A stretch of 64,000 bases of DNA from NCBI RefSeq assembly GCF_001307035.1, contig NZ_LKIU01000006.1:26813-90812 (forward strand). Direction: 5' to 3'. The notes under the pieces are model-generated. The model was not told the origin of the DNA and did no database searches. It saw only the letters and a list, made by a program, of their open reading frames with translations. The translations under genes were made by a program, and so were the position numbers. Origin of the DNA: Arthrobacter sp. Edens01. GTDB lineage: Bacteria > Actinomycetota > Actinomycetes > Actinomycetales > Micrococcaceae. Below are positions 41,988 to 52,001 of this stretch, piece by piece (the first letter of the stretch is position 1; every line of letters starts with the position of its first letter).

Positions 41988-43214
41988 ATGACTTCCCCCA
42001 AAACTTCCCCAGCTGCCCTGAGCGTATCCGGCGACAAGCCGCAGGTACGTCCCGCAACCGAAGGCTGGGAGCAGGCCAAAGAGCCAGACGGCCGCCCCCT
42101 GCTGCAGTTCAAGTCCCCGCGTGTGTCACAGCCGCCGGAACACCTCGCTGACCTCACGCTTGCCCAGCGCCAGGAGAAGCTCAAGTCCCTGGGCCTGCCC
42201 GCGTTCCGCGCCAAGCAGCTCTCGGTGCACTACTTCCAGCACTACACCACGGACCCTGAGAAGATGAGCGACCTCCCCAAGGAGCGCCGCGACGAGCTGG
42301 TCAAGGAGATGTTCCCGACCCTGCTCACCGAGGTGAAGCGCCTGACCACGGACAAGGGGGACACCATCAAGTTCCTCTGGCGGCTGTTCGACGGCTCGCT
42401 CGTTGAATCGGTGCTGATGCGCTACCCCGGCAGGATCACGCTCTGTGTTTCCAGCCAGTGCGGCTGCGGCATGAACTGCCCGTTCTGCGCCACCGGGCAG
42501 GCAGGCCTGACCCGCAACATGTCTGCCGCGGAAATCCTGGACCAGATTGTCCAGGCCAACCGGGTCATCGCCGAAGGCGGGCTGGGCGGCAAGCGCCGCG
42601 ACGGCGGGCACGACGCCGAGCGCGTCACCAACATCGTCTTTATGGGCATGGGCGAACCGCTGGCCAACTACAAGCGGGTCATGAACGCCGTGCACCGCAT
42701 GGCCGCCGAAGCTCCCGAGGGCCTGGGCATGAGCGCCCGGAACATCACGGTCTCCACCGTGGGCCTGGTTCCGGCCATCAAGAAGCTGGCCGAGGAGAAC
42801 ATCCCGGTCACGTTCGCGCTGAGCCTGCACGCCCCGGATGATGAACTGCGTGATGACCTGATCCCGGTGAACAGCCGCTGGAAGGTGGACGAGGCGCTCG
42901 ACGCCGCGTACAACTACTACCGCGTCACCGGCCGCCGCGTGTCCATCGAGTATGCGCTGATCAAGGACATGAACGACCACCCCTGGCGTGCAGCCCTGCT
43001 GGCGAAGAAGCTCAATTCGCGCGGCCGCGGCTGGGTCCACGTGAACCCGATTCCGCTGAACCCGACCCCGGGCTCTATCTGGACTTCCCCGGAGCCGGAC
43101 GTCATCCAGGAGTTCATCGACACCCTGATCGACGCCGGTGTTCCCACCACGGTGCGCGATACCCGCGGCAAGGAAATCGACGGCGCCTGCGGCCAGCTGG
43201 CTGCGGCGGACTAA
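41988..43214 (+). CDS. rlmN: 23S rRNA (adenine2503-C2)/tRNA (adenine37-C2) methyltransferase, radical SAM
   Basis: 408 aa. The 4Fe-4S cysteines C160, C164 and C167 lie in CGCGMNCPFCATG. The C-terminal cysteine of the reaction is in EIDGACGQLAAAD, and the family segment ERVTNIVFMGMGEPLANY is present. It methylates A2503 of 23S rRNA and A37 of some tRNAs. The ATG behind GGAAGAG is chosen; an ATG nine bases upstream in frame is possible. A perfect 23-bp hairpin follows. Confidence 0.95.
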   Translation: MTSPKTSPAALSVSGDKPQVRPATEGWEQAKEPDGRPLLQFKSPRVSQPPEHLADLTLAQRQEKLKSLGLPAFRAKQLSVHYFQHYTTDPEKMSDLPKERRDELVKEMFPTLLTEVKRLTTDKGDTIKFLWRLFDGSLVESVLMRYPGRITLCVSSQCGCGMNCPFCATGQAGLTRNMSAAEILDQIVQANRVIAEGGLGGKRRDGGHDAERVTNIVFMGMGEPLANYKRVMNAVHRMAAEAPEGLGMSARNITVSTVGLVPAIKKLAEENIPVTFALSLHAPDDELRDDLIPVNSRWKVDEALDAAYNYYRVTGRRVSIEYALIKDMNDHPWRAALLAKKLNSRGRGWVHVNPIPLNPTPGSIWTSPEPDVIQEFIDTLIDAGVPTTVRDTRGKEIDGACGQLAAAD

Positions 43215-43297
43215 CTCTCTGCTCCGGTTCCGCTCCGGTTTGTGACAAACGCTCCGCGGCGGACCGGAGCATGTTCCCAAAGCGGAGCAAGAACCAG

Positions 43298-43349
43298 ACA
43301 ACGACGGCGGGAGGCCGGGTTTTCGAACCCGGCCTCCCGCCGTCGTTGT
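43298..43349. terminator. Bidirectional terminator between rlmN and purB
   Basis: Perfect 23-bp stem with a 6-nt loop (TTTCGA). It ends 13 bases from the purB stop on the minus strand. A weaker inverted repeat GCTCCGGT/ACCGGAGC at 43220-43270 lies just before it. Confidence 0.85.
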
Positions 43350-43362
43350 TCTGTGTGGAGTC

Positions 43363-44787
43363 CTACTTCTGCAGGTGGTCCACCAGGTTCTCGGCGATGC
43401 CGATGTACTTGGCCGGGGTGAGCGCGAGCAGGCGTGCCTCGGCTTCGGCCGGCAGGCCCAGCCCGGAGACGAATTCCTTCATGCGCTCGGCATCCACGCG
43501 GTGTCCGCGGGTGAGATCCTTGAGCCGCTCGTACGGGTTTTCCATGCCCGGTGCGCCGGCGACAGCCTCTGCACGCATCACCATCTGGATGGCTTCACCC
43601 AGGACTTCCCAGTTGGTGTCCAGGTCTGCTGCCAGGACGTCCTCTGCAACGTTCAGCCGCTCCAGGCCCTTTGCCACGTTGGAGATGGCCAGCAGGGAGT
43701 GGCCGAACGCGACGCCGATGTTCCGCTGCGAGGAGGAGTCAGTGAGGTCGCGCTGCCAGCGGGAGGTCACCAGGGTGGACGCCAGGGTGTCCAGCAGCCC
43801 GTTGGAAATCTCCAGGTTGGCTTCGGCATTCTCGAAGCGGATCGGGTTGACCTTGTGCGGCATGGTGGAGGAACCGGTGGCACCGGCGACGGGAACCTGC
43901 GCGAAGTAGCCGATGGAGATGTAGCTCCACACATCGGTGCAGAAATTGTGCAGGATCCGGTTGAACCGGGCCATGTCGGCGTACAGCTCGGCCTGCCAGT
44001 CATGCGACTCGATCTGCGTGGTCAGCGGGTTCCAGGTCAGGCCCAGTCCCTCAACGAAGGACTTGGCGACCTGCTGCCAGTCGGCACCCGGAACGGACGC
44101 GTAGTGCGCGGCGTAGGTGCCGGTGGCGCCGTTGATCTTGCCGAGGAATTCAGTGCCCGCAACGCGGTCCAGCTGGCGGGTCAGGCGGTGCACGGTGACG
44201 GCCAGTTCCTTGCCGAGCGTGGTGGGCGTGGCGGGCTGGCCGTGGGTGCGGGAGAGCATCGGGACCGAGCGGGTCTCCTCAGCCATGGCGGCGATCTGTG
44301 CCACCATCTTTCGTGCGGCGGGCAGCCAGACGTTCTCCACGGCACCCTTGACGCCAAGTGCGTAGGAAAGGTTGTTGATGTCTTCCGAAGTGCAGCCAAA
44401 GTGAACGAGGGGGGTGAGGTTCTCGATCCCGATCGCGGCCAGCCGGCGGCCAATGTAGTACTCCACGGCCTTCACGTCATGGACAGTGACCTGTTCGATT
44501 TCGGCCAGCTCGTTCACGGAGTTGCCGTCGAATCCGGAGACGATTTCCCGCAGCGCCGCCTGCTGTTCCGCCGTCAGTGGCGCGGTGCCCGGCAGGACGG
44601 AGTTGGAGGTGAGGTGGATCAGCCACTCGACCTCAACGTGGGTGCGGTCGCGGTTCAGTGCGGCCTCGGAGAGGTAGTCCACCAGCGGGGCGGTGGCGGA
44701 GCGGTACCGGCCGTCCAGCGGCCCCAGCGCGATTGCAGGGGTTACGGAGGCAAGGGAGACGCGGGGTGCGGGAGAAGAATCGGCCAT
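43363..44787 (-). CDS. purB: Adenylosuccinate lyase
   Basis: 474 aa. It cleaves SAICAR to AICAR and adenylosuccinate to AMP in purine synthesis. Fumarase/aspartase signature GSSTMPHKVNPIRFEN is intact, with SEDINNLSYA and the histidine in SRTHGQPATPTTLGKE. Start is the ATG before ADSSPAPRVS; a longer frame reaches into the upstream intergenic region and has no homologous N-terminus. Single gene, convergent with rlmN. Confidence 0.95.
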   Translation of the reverse strand: MADSSPAPRVSLASVTPAIALGPLDGRYRSATAPLVDYLSEAALNRDRTHVEVEWLIHLTSNSVLPGTAPLTAEQQAALREIVSGFDGNSVNELAEIEQVTVHDVKAVEYYIGRRLAAIGIENLTPLVHFGCTSEDINNLSYALGVKGAVENVWLPAARKMVAQIAAMAEETRSVPMLSRTHGQPATPTTLGKELAVTVHRLTRQLDRVAGTEFLGKINGATGTYAAHYASVPGADWQQVAKSFVEGLGLTWNPLTTQIESHDWQAELYADMARFNRILHNFCTDVWSYISIGYFAQVPVAGATGSSTMPHKVNPIRFENAEANLEISNGLLDTLASTLVTSRWQRDLTDSSSQRNIGVAFGHSLLAISNVAKGLERLNVAEDVLAADLDTNWEVLGEAIQMVMRAEAVAGAPGMENPYERLKDLTRGHRVDAERMKEFVSGLGLPAEAEARLLALTPAKYIGIAENLVDHLQK

Positions 44788-44902
44788 ACGGCAATTCTTC
44801 CATGGTCCCGCGTCCGGGCCGATTCCGTGACGGCGCGGGGACGTCGAGCCGTGCGGGGGGGTGCAGCGCGCCAGCCCCGGAACGGGTTTCCGAACCCGGC
44901 TG

Positions 44903-45301
44903 CTAGCGGCGTGTGCCTGCCAGGGAACCGGCCAGCAGGGAGACCACGCTGATGATGATGGATGCCGCGATGGCCGTCCAGAAGAAGGAGTCGATCTCAA
45001 AGTGCACGGGCGTGAAGCTGGTCAGCCAGGCCGTGAGCATCAGCATGGCGGCGTTGATGATCACGGTGAACAGGCCAAGGGTCAGAACCGTGAGGGGCAG
45101 GGCCAGAAGTTTGACGATCGGACGCACCAAGGCGTTGACGACGCCGAAAACCAGGCCAATAAAGAGGTACGCCAGCACAATGTCCAGTGTTGGGTTCCCG
45201 GTGGCGGATGTCCCTGATTCTCCGACCGTGATTCCGGGCAGTGCCAGCCCCGCAACCCAGAGGGCCAAAGCATTAATGATGATTCTCAGCAGCAGGCGCA
45301 T
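44903..45301 (-). CDS. Phage holin family (DUF360-like) four-helix membrane protein
   Basis: 132 aa, four transmembrane helices. YLFIGLVFGVVNALVRPIVKLLALPLTVLTLGLFTVIINA (quoted in parts) is typical of the Phage_holin_4_2 family found singly in most actinobacterial chromosomes. Despite the name there are no phage genes around; its role in the host is unknown. SD absent upstream of the ATG within the visible 10 bases, so the start is less certain. Confidence 0.82.
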   Translation of the reverse strand: MRLLLRIIINALALWVAGLALPGITVGESGTSATGNPTLDIVLAYLFIGLVFGVVNALVRPIVKLLALPLTVLTLGLFTVIINAAMLMLTAWLTSFTPVHFEIDSFFWTAIAASIIISVVSLLAGSLAGTRR

Positions 45302-45414
45302 GCCCTAATGCTGGCACAGCGGCTCCCGCTGCCCAAGCGCCGGCCGGTACCGCTGAAGAAGGGGCTGTGCAGCAGGTCACATAAGCACCCTTAAAACCGG
45401 ACTAGTCTTAAGCC

Positions 45415-46554
45415 ATGACCACTACCGAGAATGACACCAACGCTGTGGCTGATCCGGCGCCCGGCATTAGTCCGCGCCCGGTGGTAGACCGGCTGCCGCG
45501 CTACGCTGCCGGGAAACCGCCTGTGGCTATCGAAGGGCTTCAGAGCTACAAGCTCTCCTCAAACGAGAACCCCTTCCCGCCGCTGCCTTCAGTCCTGGAA
45601 GCCATTGCTGCCCACCCGAACGTACACCGCTACCCCGATCCGCTGGCAACGGCGCTGCGGATGGAACTGGCGTCCTTCCTGGATGTCCCTGCTGAGGACA
45701 TCGTCACGGGCGGCGGAAGCCTGGGGGCGCTGAACCAGCTGCTGGCCACCTTTGCCGGGCAGAATGAAGACGGCACCCCGGACGAGGTCATCTACCCCTG
45801 GCGTTCCTTCGAGGCGTATCCCATTTCCGTGGGGCTTTCCGGAGCCCGCAGCGTGCAGGTGCCGCTGCTCGCAGATGGGCGCCACGATCTGGACGCAATG
45901 GCCGCTGCGGTTAACGACCGCACCAAAATGGTCCTGCTGTGCACCCCGAACAACCCCACCGGGCCGGTGCTGAGCACGGAGGATGTCGAGTCTTTCCTGG
46001 CGAAGGTTCCCTCTGACGTGATCGTGGTGATCGACGAGGCCTATGAGGACTTCGTCCGGGATCCGGGCGCCGTCAACGGCGTGGATATCTACCGCCGGCA
46101 CCAGAACGTGGTGGTGCTGCGCACCTTCTCCAAGGGGGCAGGCCTGGCCGGACTCCGCGTGGGCTACTCCATTTCCCATCCGCACCTGACCCAGTATCTG
46201 CGGGTCACTGCCGTGCCGTTCGCCGTCTCCCAGATCGCGGAGCAGGCAGCCATCGCTTCCCTGAAGTACCACGACGAACTTGTGGAAAGAATACAAGCGC
46301 TGGTTTCTGAACGGACCCGCGTCGTGACCGGGCTGCAGGAGCTTGGATGGGACATTCCCCAGGCTGAGGGCAACTTTGTCTGGCTGGCTCTGGGGGAGAA
46401 TACCCCCGAGTTTGCAGTGCTTGCAGAGCAGCAGGCACTGGCAGTGCGGGCCTTCGGCACTGAGGGTATCCGGGTCACCATTGGAGAAGAGGAAGCCAAC
46501 AGCCGTTTCCTAGCTTTATGTGCGACTTATACAAAAGGCCCCCGGGTTTCCTAG
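45415..46554 (+). CDS. hisC: Histidinol-phosphate aminotransferase
   Basis: 379 aa PLP fold-type I enzyme. KLSSNENPFPPLPSV near residue 50 and PLP lysine K240 in RTFSKGAGLAGLRVGY. It makes histidinol phosphate; some actinobacterial homologues act on aromatic amino acids (Pat), which cannot be excluded. No SD precedes the ATG, while TAGTCT at 45403-45408 is spaced as a -10 box with transcription starting at the ATG, so the mRNA is probably leaderless. Confidence 0.88.
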   Translation: MTTTENDTNAVADPAPGISPRPVVDRLPRYAAGKPPVAIEGLQSYKLSSNENPFPPLPSVLEAIAAHPNVHRYPDPLATALRMELASFLDVPAEDIVTGGGSLGALNQLLATFAGQNEDGTPDEVIYPWRSFEAYPISVGLSGARSVQVPLLADGRHDLDAMAAAVNDRTKMVLLCTPNNPTGPVLSTEDVESFLAKVPSDVIVVIDEAYEDFVRDPGAVNGVDIYRRHQNVVVLRTFSKGAGLAGLRVGYSISHPHLTQYLRVTAVPFAVSQIAEQAAIASLKYHDELVERIQALVSERTRVVTGLQELGWDIPQAEGNFVWLALGENTPEFAVLAEQQALAVRAFGTEGIRVTIGEEEANSRFLALCATYTKGPRVS

Positions 46555-46699
46555 CGTGTCTTAGGTGCTGTCCGGGTCTCCGCCCTCGCTAGGCTGATGG
46601 AAAGTAACTTCCACACATATGCCGCACCGGGTACATATTCCCGGGAACGCATATTTCTAGCGGGGGCACGGCCTGGTGCCTACCCCGGCGAGGAGAGGT

Positions 46700-47923
46700 A
46701 TGGCCCTGGAGCACTTGCCCGCCAGCGAATTCGATTCGTCGGCACTGAATGAGACGCTGGTGCCTGCCCCCGGCAGCGCTCCGGACGGCATGGTTCAGCT
46801 GCTGACCCCGGAAGGGGAGCGCACCGGACATGAGCTGTACGGCCGGTACGTCGAGGACATCGACGGCGAAGCGCTGCGCTCCTTCTACCGGGACATGTTC
46901 CTGATCCGGCGGTTCGACGTCGAAGCAACCGCCCTGCAGCGGCAGGGCGAACTGGTGATGTGGGTTCCGCTCACGGGCCAGGAAGGAGCCCAGATCGGCT
47001 CCGGCCGGGCACTGGCCGAACAGGACTACGTCTTCCCCACATACCGCGAGCACGGAGTAGCCCTGACGCGCGGGCTCCAGCTCTCCCACCTGCTTCGCCG
47101 CTTCCGCGGCATCTCGCACGGCGGCTGGGATCCCCGGGAATCCAACTTCCATCTCTACACACTGGTCCTGGCGGCCCAGGTTCCCCACGCCGTCGGCTAC
47201 GCAATGGGCATGGCGCGTGACAATGCCGCGGATCCCTCCCAGCCCGCGGGAGCTACCGTTGCCTACTTCGGTGACGGAGCCAGCTCGGAAGGGGATATCC
47301 ACGAGTCCATGGTCTTCGCTGCTTCCTACGATGCGCCGGTGGTGTTCTTCTGCCAGAACAACCACTGGGCAATCTCCGTGCCCACCGAAGTCCAGTCCCG
47401 CATACCGCTGGCGAACCGGGCCCAGGGCTATGGCTTCCCCGGTATCCGGGTAGACGGCAATGACGTCCTGGCTGTCCACGCTGTCACGCGGTGGGCCCTG
47501 GAGCATGCAAGGAGCGGAAGGGGGCCGGTGCTGATTGAGGCGTTCACCTACCGGATGAGTGCACACACCACAGCCGACGACCCCACCAAATACCGGCTCT
47601 CCGCTGACGAACAGGCCTGGGTCGGCCGTGACCCCCTTACCCGCCTGGAGAAGCACCTGCGTGCCAGCGGGGCCGGAGACGACGCGTTCTTCGCATCCCT
47701 TTCCACCGAAGCAGACGACCTTGCGGCGCAGCTGCGCGCCGATGTCCAGGCGATGGAGGCGCCGTCGTTCGCTGAATCCTTCGCTGACGTCTATGCCGAA
47801 CCGCACCCGCTGATCGCTGAGGAACTGGAATTCCACCGGGCCTACGAGGCCGGTTTTGCCGACACGGACAGCGACGGCTCGGACCCTCAAGACACTGTTG
47901 ACACGGAAGAGGTCGGCGCATGA
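46700..47923 (+). CDS. 2-oxoisovalerate/branched-chain 2-oxoacid dehydrogenase E1 alpha subunit
   Basis: 407 aa. TPP-binding motif is GDGASSEGDIHE near residues 191-202 ending with N in CQNNHWAIS; the phosphorylation-loop-like segment FTYRMSAHTTADDPTKYR follows. It decarboxylates the 2-oxoacid. The ATG follows GAGGAGAGGT; a GTG 24 bases upstream is weaker. Overlaps E1 beta by ATGA. Branched-chain 2-oxoacid is more likely than pyruvate from the subunit split and E2 type, but both are possible. Confidence 0.88.
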   Translation: MALEHLPASEFDSSALNETLVPAPGSAPDGMVQLLTPEGERTGHELYGRYVEDIDGEALRSFYRDMFLIRRFDVEATALQRQGELVMWVPLTGQEGAQIGSGRALAEQDYVFPTYREHGVALTRGLQLSHLLRRFRGISHGGWDPRESNFHLYTLVLAAQVPHAVGYAMGMARDNAADPSQPAGATVAYFGDGASSEGDIHESMVFAASYDAPVVFFCQNNHWAISVPTEVQSRIPLANRAQGYGFPGIRVDGNDVLAVHAVTRWALEHARSGRGPVLIEAFTYRMSAHTTADDPTKYRLSADEQAWVGRDPLTRLEKHLRASGAGDDAFFASLSTEADDLAAQLRADVQAMEAPSFAESFADVYAEPHPLIAEELEFHRAYEAGFADTDSDGSDPQDTVDTEEVGA

Positions 47924-48894
47924 GCACAATGACCATGGCCAAGGCCATCAACGCGGGCCTCCGTGCAGGGCTGGCCGCGGATCCCAAGACCCTGCTGATG
48001 GGTGAGGATATTGGTGCGCTTGGCGGCGTTTACCGCATTACCGAAGGTCTGCAGGCTGAGTTCGGCACGGACCGGGTGATGGACACGCCGCTGGCTGAGT
48101 CCGGAATCATCGGCACCGCCATCGGTCTGGCCCTGCGCGGCTACCGCCCGGTCTGCGAGATCCAGTTCGACGGCTTTGTGTTCCCCGGCTTCAACCAGAT
48201 CACCACGCAGCTGGCCAAGATGCACTCGCGCAGCGAGGGGGCACTCAGTGCGCCCGTTGTCATCCGGATTCCCTACGGCGGCGGTATCGGCTCGATCGAG
48301 CACCACTCCGAATCGCCCGAAGCGCTGTTCGCGCACACTGCCGGGCTGCGGATCCTCGCCCCCTCGAGCCCGCAGGACGGGTACTGGATGATCCAGCAGG
48401 CCATGCAGGGCAAGGACCCCGTGATCGTCTTCGAACCCAAGCGCCGCTACTGGCTCAAGGGCGAAGTCGATACCTCGGCGCCGTCGGGCGACCCCTTTAC
48501 CGCCCAGGTACTCCGCGCCGGGACCGACGCCACCATCGTGGCGTATGGACCGCTGGTGCCGGTGGCCCTGGCCGCTGCCGAAGCGGCTGCGGAAGACGGC
48601 CGGAGCATCGAGGTCATCGATCTCCGCTCCATCTCGCCGATCGACTTTGACACCGTCACCGAATCGGTTCGGCGCACGGGCCGCCTGATCGTGACCCATG
48701 AGGCCCCGACGTTCGGCGGCATCGGCGGGGAAATCGCGTCCCGAGTCGCTGAGCGAGCCTTCCTCCACCTTGAAGCCCCGGTGCTCCGGGTGGGCGGATT
48801 CCATATGCCCTACCCCGTAGCGGCCGTTGAGGAGCACTACCTGCCGGACATCGACCGGCTCCTGGATGCCCTGGACACCGTCTTCTCCTACTGA
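47920..48894 (+). CDS. 2-oxoacid dehydrogenase E1 beta subunit
   Basis: 324 aa transketolase-like subunit. [17 protein letters not shown] near residue 28 and [20 protein letters not shown] near residue 116 are the beta-subunit signatures. It pairs with E1 alpha to form the TPP site. ATGA overlap with E1 alpha ensures equal synthesis; 58 nt to the E2 gene. Confidence 0.92.
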   Translation: MSTMTMAKAINAGLRAGLAADPKTLLMGEDIGALGGVYRITEGLQAEFGTDRVMDTPLAESGIIGTAIGLALRGYRPVCEIQFDGFVFPGFNQITTQLAKMHSRSEGALSAPVVIRIPYGGGIGSIEHHSESPEALFAHTAGLRILAPSSPQDGYWMIQQAMQGKDPVIVFEPKRRYWLKGEVDTSAPSGDPFTAQVLRAGTDATIVAYGPLVPVALAAAEAAAEDGRSIEVIDLRSISPIDFDTVTESVRRTGRLIVTHEAPTFGGIGGEIASRVAERAFLHLEAPVLRVGGFHMPYPVAAVEEHYLPDIDRLLDALDTVFSY

Positions 48895-48952
48895 CAGATC
48901 CACAGACAGCTTCCGCCGCCGGCCCTGCCGGCCCACGCCAGATCGAGATGCC

Positions 48953-50392
48953 ATGACTGAGAAAACGTTCAAACTGCCCGACGTCGGAGAAGGACTCACC
49001 GAGGCCGAAATCGTCCAGTGGCGGGTCAAGGAAGGTGACACGGTCGCCATCAATGAAGTGATCGTGGAAATCGAAACCGCGAAGTCACTGGTGGAACTCC
49101 CGTCCCCTTACGCGGGAACGGTCACCGGCATCCTGGTCCCCGAAGGTGCCACAGTGGAGGTCGGCACGCCGATTTTCCAGGTGGCTGCAGGCGCGGCAAA
49201 GAAGGCCGCCGGCAAGTCCGGTACCGGCAAGGCAGCCAACCCCGCCACAACAGCCGCGACGCCGGCACCCGCGGCCGCAGACGGCCCGCCGTCCGCTTCG
49301 CTGACCGGCACGGGCCCCAAGGCCGACGCCGTCCGGCGGCGCCCGCGCCGAAACCGGCCTGCCGCCGCGCAGAAGGCAGCCCCGGCTGAGACAGCGCAGC
49401 GGGATGCAGCCGGGACAGAGCCGGCAGCGCGCCCTGCGTCCCGCCACGACCCGCGCGGTGCGGCTGTAGCGGCAGCAGGCGCGGCCGTGCAGGACCGCTT
49501 CAACCAGCTCCTTCTACGGGTCCTCGCCAAGCCCCCGGTCCGCAAGGCCGCGAAGGACCTCGGCATCAACCTCGCAGACGTCCCCGCCACCGGCGCGGGC
49601 GGAGAGGTCACCAAGCAGGACCTGATCAGCTACCAGGCCCAGCGCGAGTCCGAGGTGGATTCGGCAGGCACCTTCTGGTCGCCGTCGAGCGGGCCGCAGG
49701 ACAGCCGCATTGAGCGCATCCCGGTCAAGGGCGTCCGCAAGGCCACCGCCAAGGCCATGGTGGACAGTGCCTTCAGTGCGCCGCACGTCAGCATCTTCGT
49801 TGACGTTGATGCCTCCCGGACCATGGAGTTCGTCAAACGGCTCAAGGCGTCCCGGGACTTCGAGGGCATCAAGGTGTCCCCGCTGCTGATCCTGGCGAAG
49901 GCGGTTATCTGGGCCGCAGCCCGGAACCCCTCAGTGAATGCCACCTGGGCCGGGGATGAGATCCATGTGAAGCACTTCATGAACCTCGGAATTGCCGCCG
50001 CCACGCCGCGCGGCCTGATGGTGCCGAACATCAAGGACGCACAGGATCTTTCCCTGAAGGAACTCGCGGTTGCCCTGAACGAACTCGCCACCACTGCCCG
50101 GGCGGGCAAGACGCCGCCCGCGGACATGCGCGGTGGAACGCTCACCATCACCAACATCGGCGCCCTGGGCATCGATACCGGCACGCCGATCATCAACCCC
50201 GGAGAAGTTGCCATCGTGGCGTTTGGCACGATCAAGCAGAAGCCCTGGGTCCTGGACGGCGAAGTGATCCCCCGCTGGATCACCACCCTCGGCGGCTCCT
50301 TCGACCACCGGGTGGTGGACGGCGACCTGTCAGCCCGCTTTATGGCCGATGTCGCTGCCATTCTGGAGGAACCCGCACTGCTTCTGGACTAG
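48953..50392 (+). CDS. 2-oxoacid dehydrogenase E2, dihydrolipoamide acyltransferase
   Basis: 479 aa. Domains in order: one lipoyl domain (K44 in [10 protein letters not shown]), an Ala/Pro-rich linker, the peripheral subunit-binding domain (near residues 180-225, [20 protein letters not shown]) and the acyltransferase core with H452 and D456 in [10 protein letters not shown]. It moves the acyl group to CoA. No E3 (lipoamide dehydrogenase) gene is in this operon; E3 is probably shared and encoded elsewhere. Confidence 0.92.
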   Translation: MTEKTFKLPDVGEGLTEAEIVQWRVKEGDTVAINEVIVEIETAKSLVELPSPYAGTVTGILVPEGATVEVGTPIFQVAAGAAKKAAGKSGTGKAANPATTAATPAPAAADGPPSASLTGTGPKADAVRRRPRRNRPAAAQKAAPAETAQRDAAGTEPAARPASRHDPRGAAVAAAGAAVQDRFNQLLLRVLAKPPVRKAAKDLGINLADVPATGAGGEVTKQDLISYQAQRESEVDSAGTFWSPSSGPQDSRIERIPVKGVRKATAKAMVDSAFSAPHVSIFVDVDASRTMEFVKRLKASRDFEGIKVSPLLILAKAVIWAAARNPSVNATWAGDEIHVKHFMNLGIAAATPRGLMVPNIKDAQDLSLKELAVALNELATTARAGKTPPADMRGGTLTITNIGALGIDTGTPIINPGEVAIVAFGTIKQKPWVLDGEVIPRWITTLGGSFDHRVVDGDLSARFMADVAAILEEPALLLD

Positions 50393-50423
50393 GCTCGAAA
50401 GGGCAACCAACGATCGGAGCAAC

Positions 50424-50630
50424 ATGGCAATGAATCCCGGACCCGGAAACCGCGGGGGAGGACCGCAGATTGACTGGAAGCGGACGGCCTGGATCCTGGT
50501 CGGTGCCTTCATTGTCTCCAGCCTGCTCATCATCCTGTTCCCGAACCTGGGAATGCTGTGGCGGCTGGCCATTATGGCCCTGCTCTTCGTGATCGTAGTG
50601 CCCCTGTTCGACAAGCGGCGCCGTAAATAG
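50424..50630 (+). CDS. Small two-helix membrane protein
   Basis: 68 aa. Two transmembrane helices (TAWILVGAFIVSSLLIILFP and LWRLAIMALLFVIVVPLF) and a positively charged tail DKRRRK. ATG with CGGAGC upstream. It lies 31 nt after the E2 gene in the same direction. I do not recognise a function. Confidence 0.7.
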   Translation: MAMNPGPGNRGGGPQIDWKRTAWILVGAFIVSSLLIILFPNLGMLWRLAIMALLFVIVVPLFDKRRRK

Positions 50631-50642
50631 ACGCCGTCGCGC

Positions 50643-51956
50643 CTACGCGCCGGCTGCCCCTGATGCGGCGTCTGCTCCTGATACGGCGCGGCGGATTACG
50701 GGGGCAAGCCTGCGCATGCCCTCGGCGATGTCGTCCGGCGAGACTGCGCTGAATGCGAGCCGAAGCTTAGAACTCGTCTCGTCTCCGGGGGTAAACGCTG
50801 TCCCCGGAATAAACACGGTTCCGGCATCAATGGCTTCGGCGAGCAGGGGGTACGTATCGATTCCCTCGGGCAGGCTCACCCAGATAAAGAAGCCGCCGTC
50901 CGGGACAGTCCAGCTCACGCCGTCGGGCATGTGCTCCTGAAGTGCCGCCAGCATGGCCGCACACCTCTGCGCATACAGCCGGCGTGAATCCCTGATTCGG
51001 CCCATCCAGTCGAAGTCCCGCAGGTACGCGGCAGTGATCATCTGCGTCAGCGGTGACGGGCACAGCACCACGGCTTCACAGGCCAGGTAGAAACGCCGGA
51101 AGAGATGACGGGGGACCAGTGCCCAGCCCAGGCGCATGCCGGGGGAAAATATCTTGGAGAAGGACCCGAGGTAAAGCACGTCCTCCGGGTGGGATGCCCG
51201 GAGGGGAGGCAGCGGTTCGCCGTCGAAGCGCAGCAGGCCGTAGGGGTTGTCTTCCAGGACCAGGATGTTGTTCTCGCGGCAGATCCGCACAATCTGGTCC
51301 CGGCGCTCTTCAGCGAGCGTGATGCCGCTGGGATTGTTGAAGCTGGGGATTGTGTAGAGCATCTTGATGCTCTTTCCGGCTGCGCGCAGCGCGGAGATCC
51401 GTTCCCGGAGGGCTTCGGGGATCAGGCCGTCCCCGTCCATAGCCACCGGCTGCAGGTCCACCTCGTAGGCCTCGAAGGCGTTGAGTGCACCCACATACGT
51501 GGGGTCCTCGCACAGCACAACGTCACCGGGATTGCAGAAGACCTTGGCTGCCACGTCCTGGCCGGACTGGGACCCGGTGGTGATAACGACGTCGGCGGGA
51601 TCTGCGTCCAGGATGCCTTCGGCCGCCATCACTTCGCACGCAAGCTCGCGCAGCTCCTGCAGGCCCTGCCCGGGCCCGTACTGCAGTGCAGCCAGTCCCT
51701 GATTGCGGATAATCGACGCGGTCGCCTCAGCCAGTTCATCAAGCGGCAGTTCCTGCAGGTAGGGGCTGCCGCCGGCGAGGGAAATGAGGCCGGGCCGGAT
51801 CGAGATATCAAAGACATCCCGAACGGCCGACTGCTTGATGTGGAACGCCCGGTTGGAAAGCAGTCCGTCGTGCCGGTGTGCGGATCCCGTAGCCCGGTCC
51901 AGTGCCACCTGTGCTTCCGGAGTCAGCACTGACCCCGTTGTTTCCTCAAACGTCAT
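50643..51956 (-). CDS. PLP-dependent aminotransferase (class I/II, 2-aminoadipate/LysN-like)
   Basis: 437 aa. TTGSQSGQDVAAKVF near residue 125, LEDNPYGLLRFDGE near residue 232 and the PLP lysine in YLGSFSKIFSPGMRLGW near residue 270. This is the LysN/KAT-II-type aminotransferase with no MocR HTH in front. It is the first gene after the regulator of the peptide-like locus but on the same strand with a separate start; a role in that locus is not supported. Substrate unknown. Confidence 0.87.
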   Translation of the reverse strand: MTFEETTGSVLTPEAQVALDRATGSAHRHDGLLSNRAFHIKQSAVRDVFDISIRPGLISLAGGSPYLQELPLDELAEATASIIRNQGLAALQYGPGQGLQELRELACEVMAAEGILDADPADVVITTGSQSGQDVAAKVFCNPGDVVLCEDPTYVGALNAFEAYEVDLQPVAMDGDGLIPEALRERISALRAAGKSIKMLYTIPSFNNPSGITLAEERRDQIVRICRENNILVLEDNPYGLLRFDGEPLPPLRASHPEDVLYLGSFSKIFSPGMRLGWALVPRHLFRRFYLACEAVVLCPSPLTQMITAAYLRDFDWMGRIRDSRRLYAQRCAAMLAALQEHMPDGVSWTVPDGGFFIWVSLPEGIDTYPLLAEAIDAGTVFIPGTAFTPGDETSSKLRLAFSAVSPDDIAEGMRRLAPVIRRAVSGADAASGAAGA

Positions 51957-52001
51957 GCCACATCATGGCACTCAGGTTGACTGGGAAGCAACACAAGTTT
52001 T

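Noticed and set aside
44903-45301. Prophage, suggested by the holin family name
   Set aside because: No phage structural, lysis or integrase gene nearby; this family is a normal single chromosomal gene in actinobacteria.
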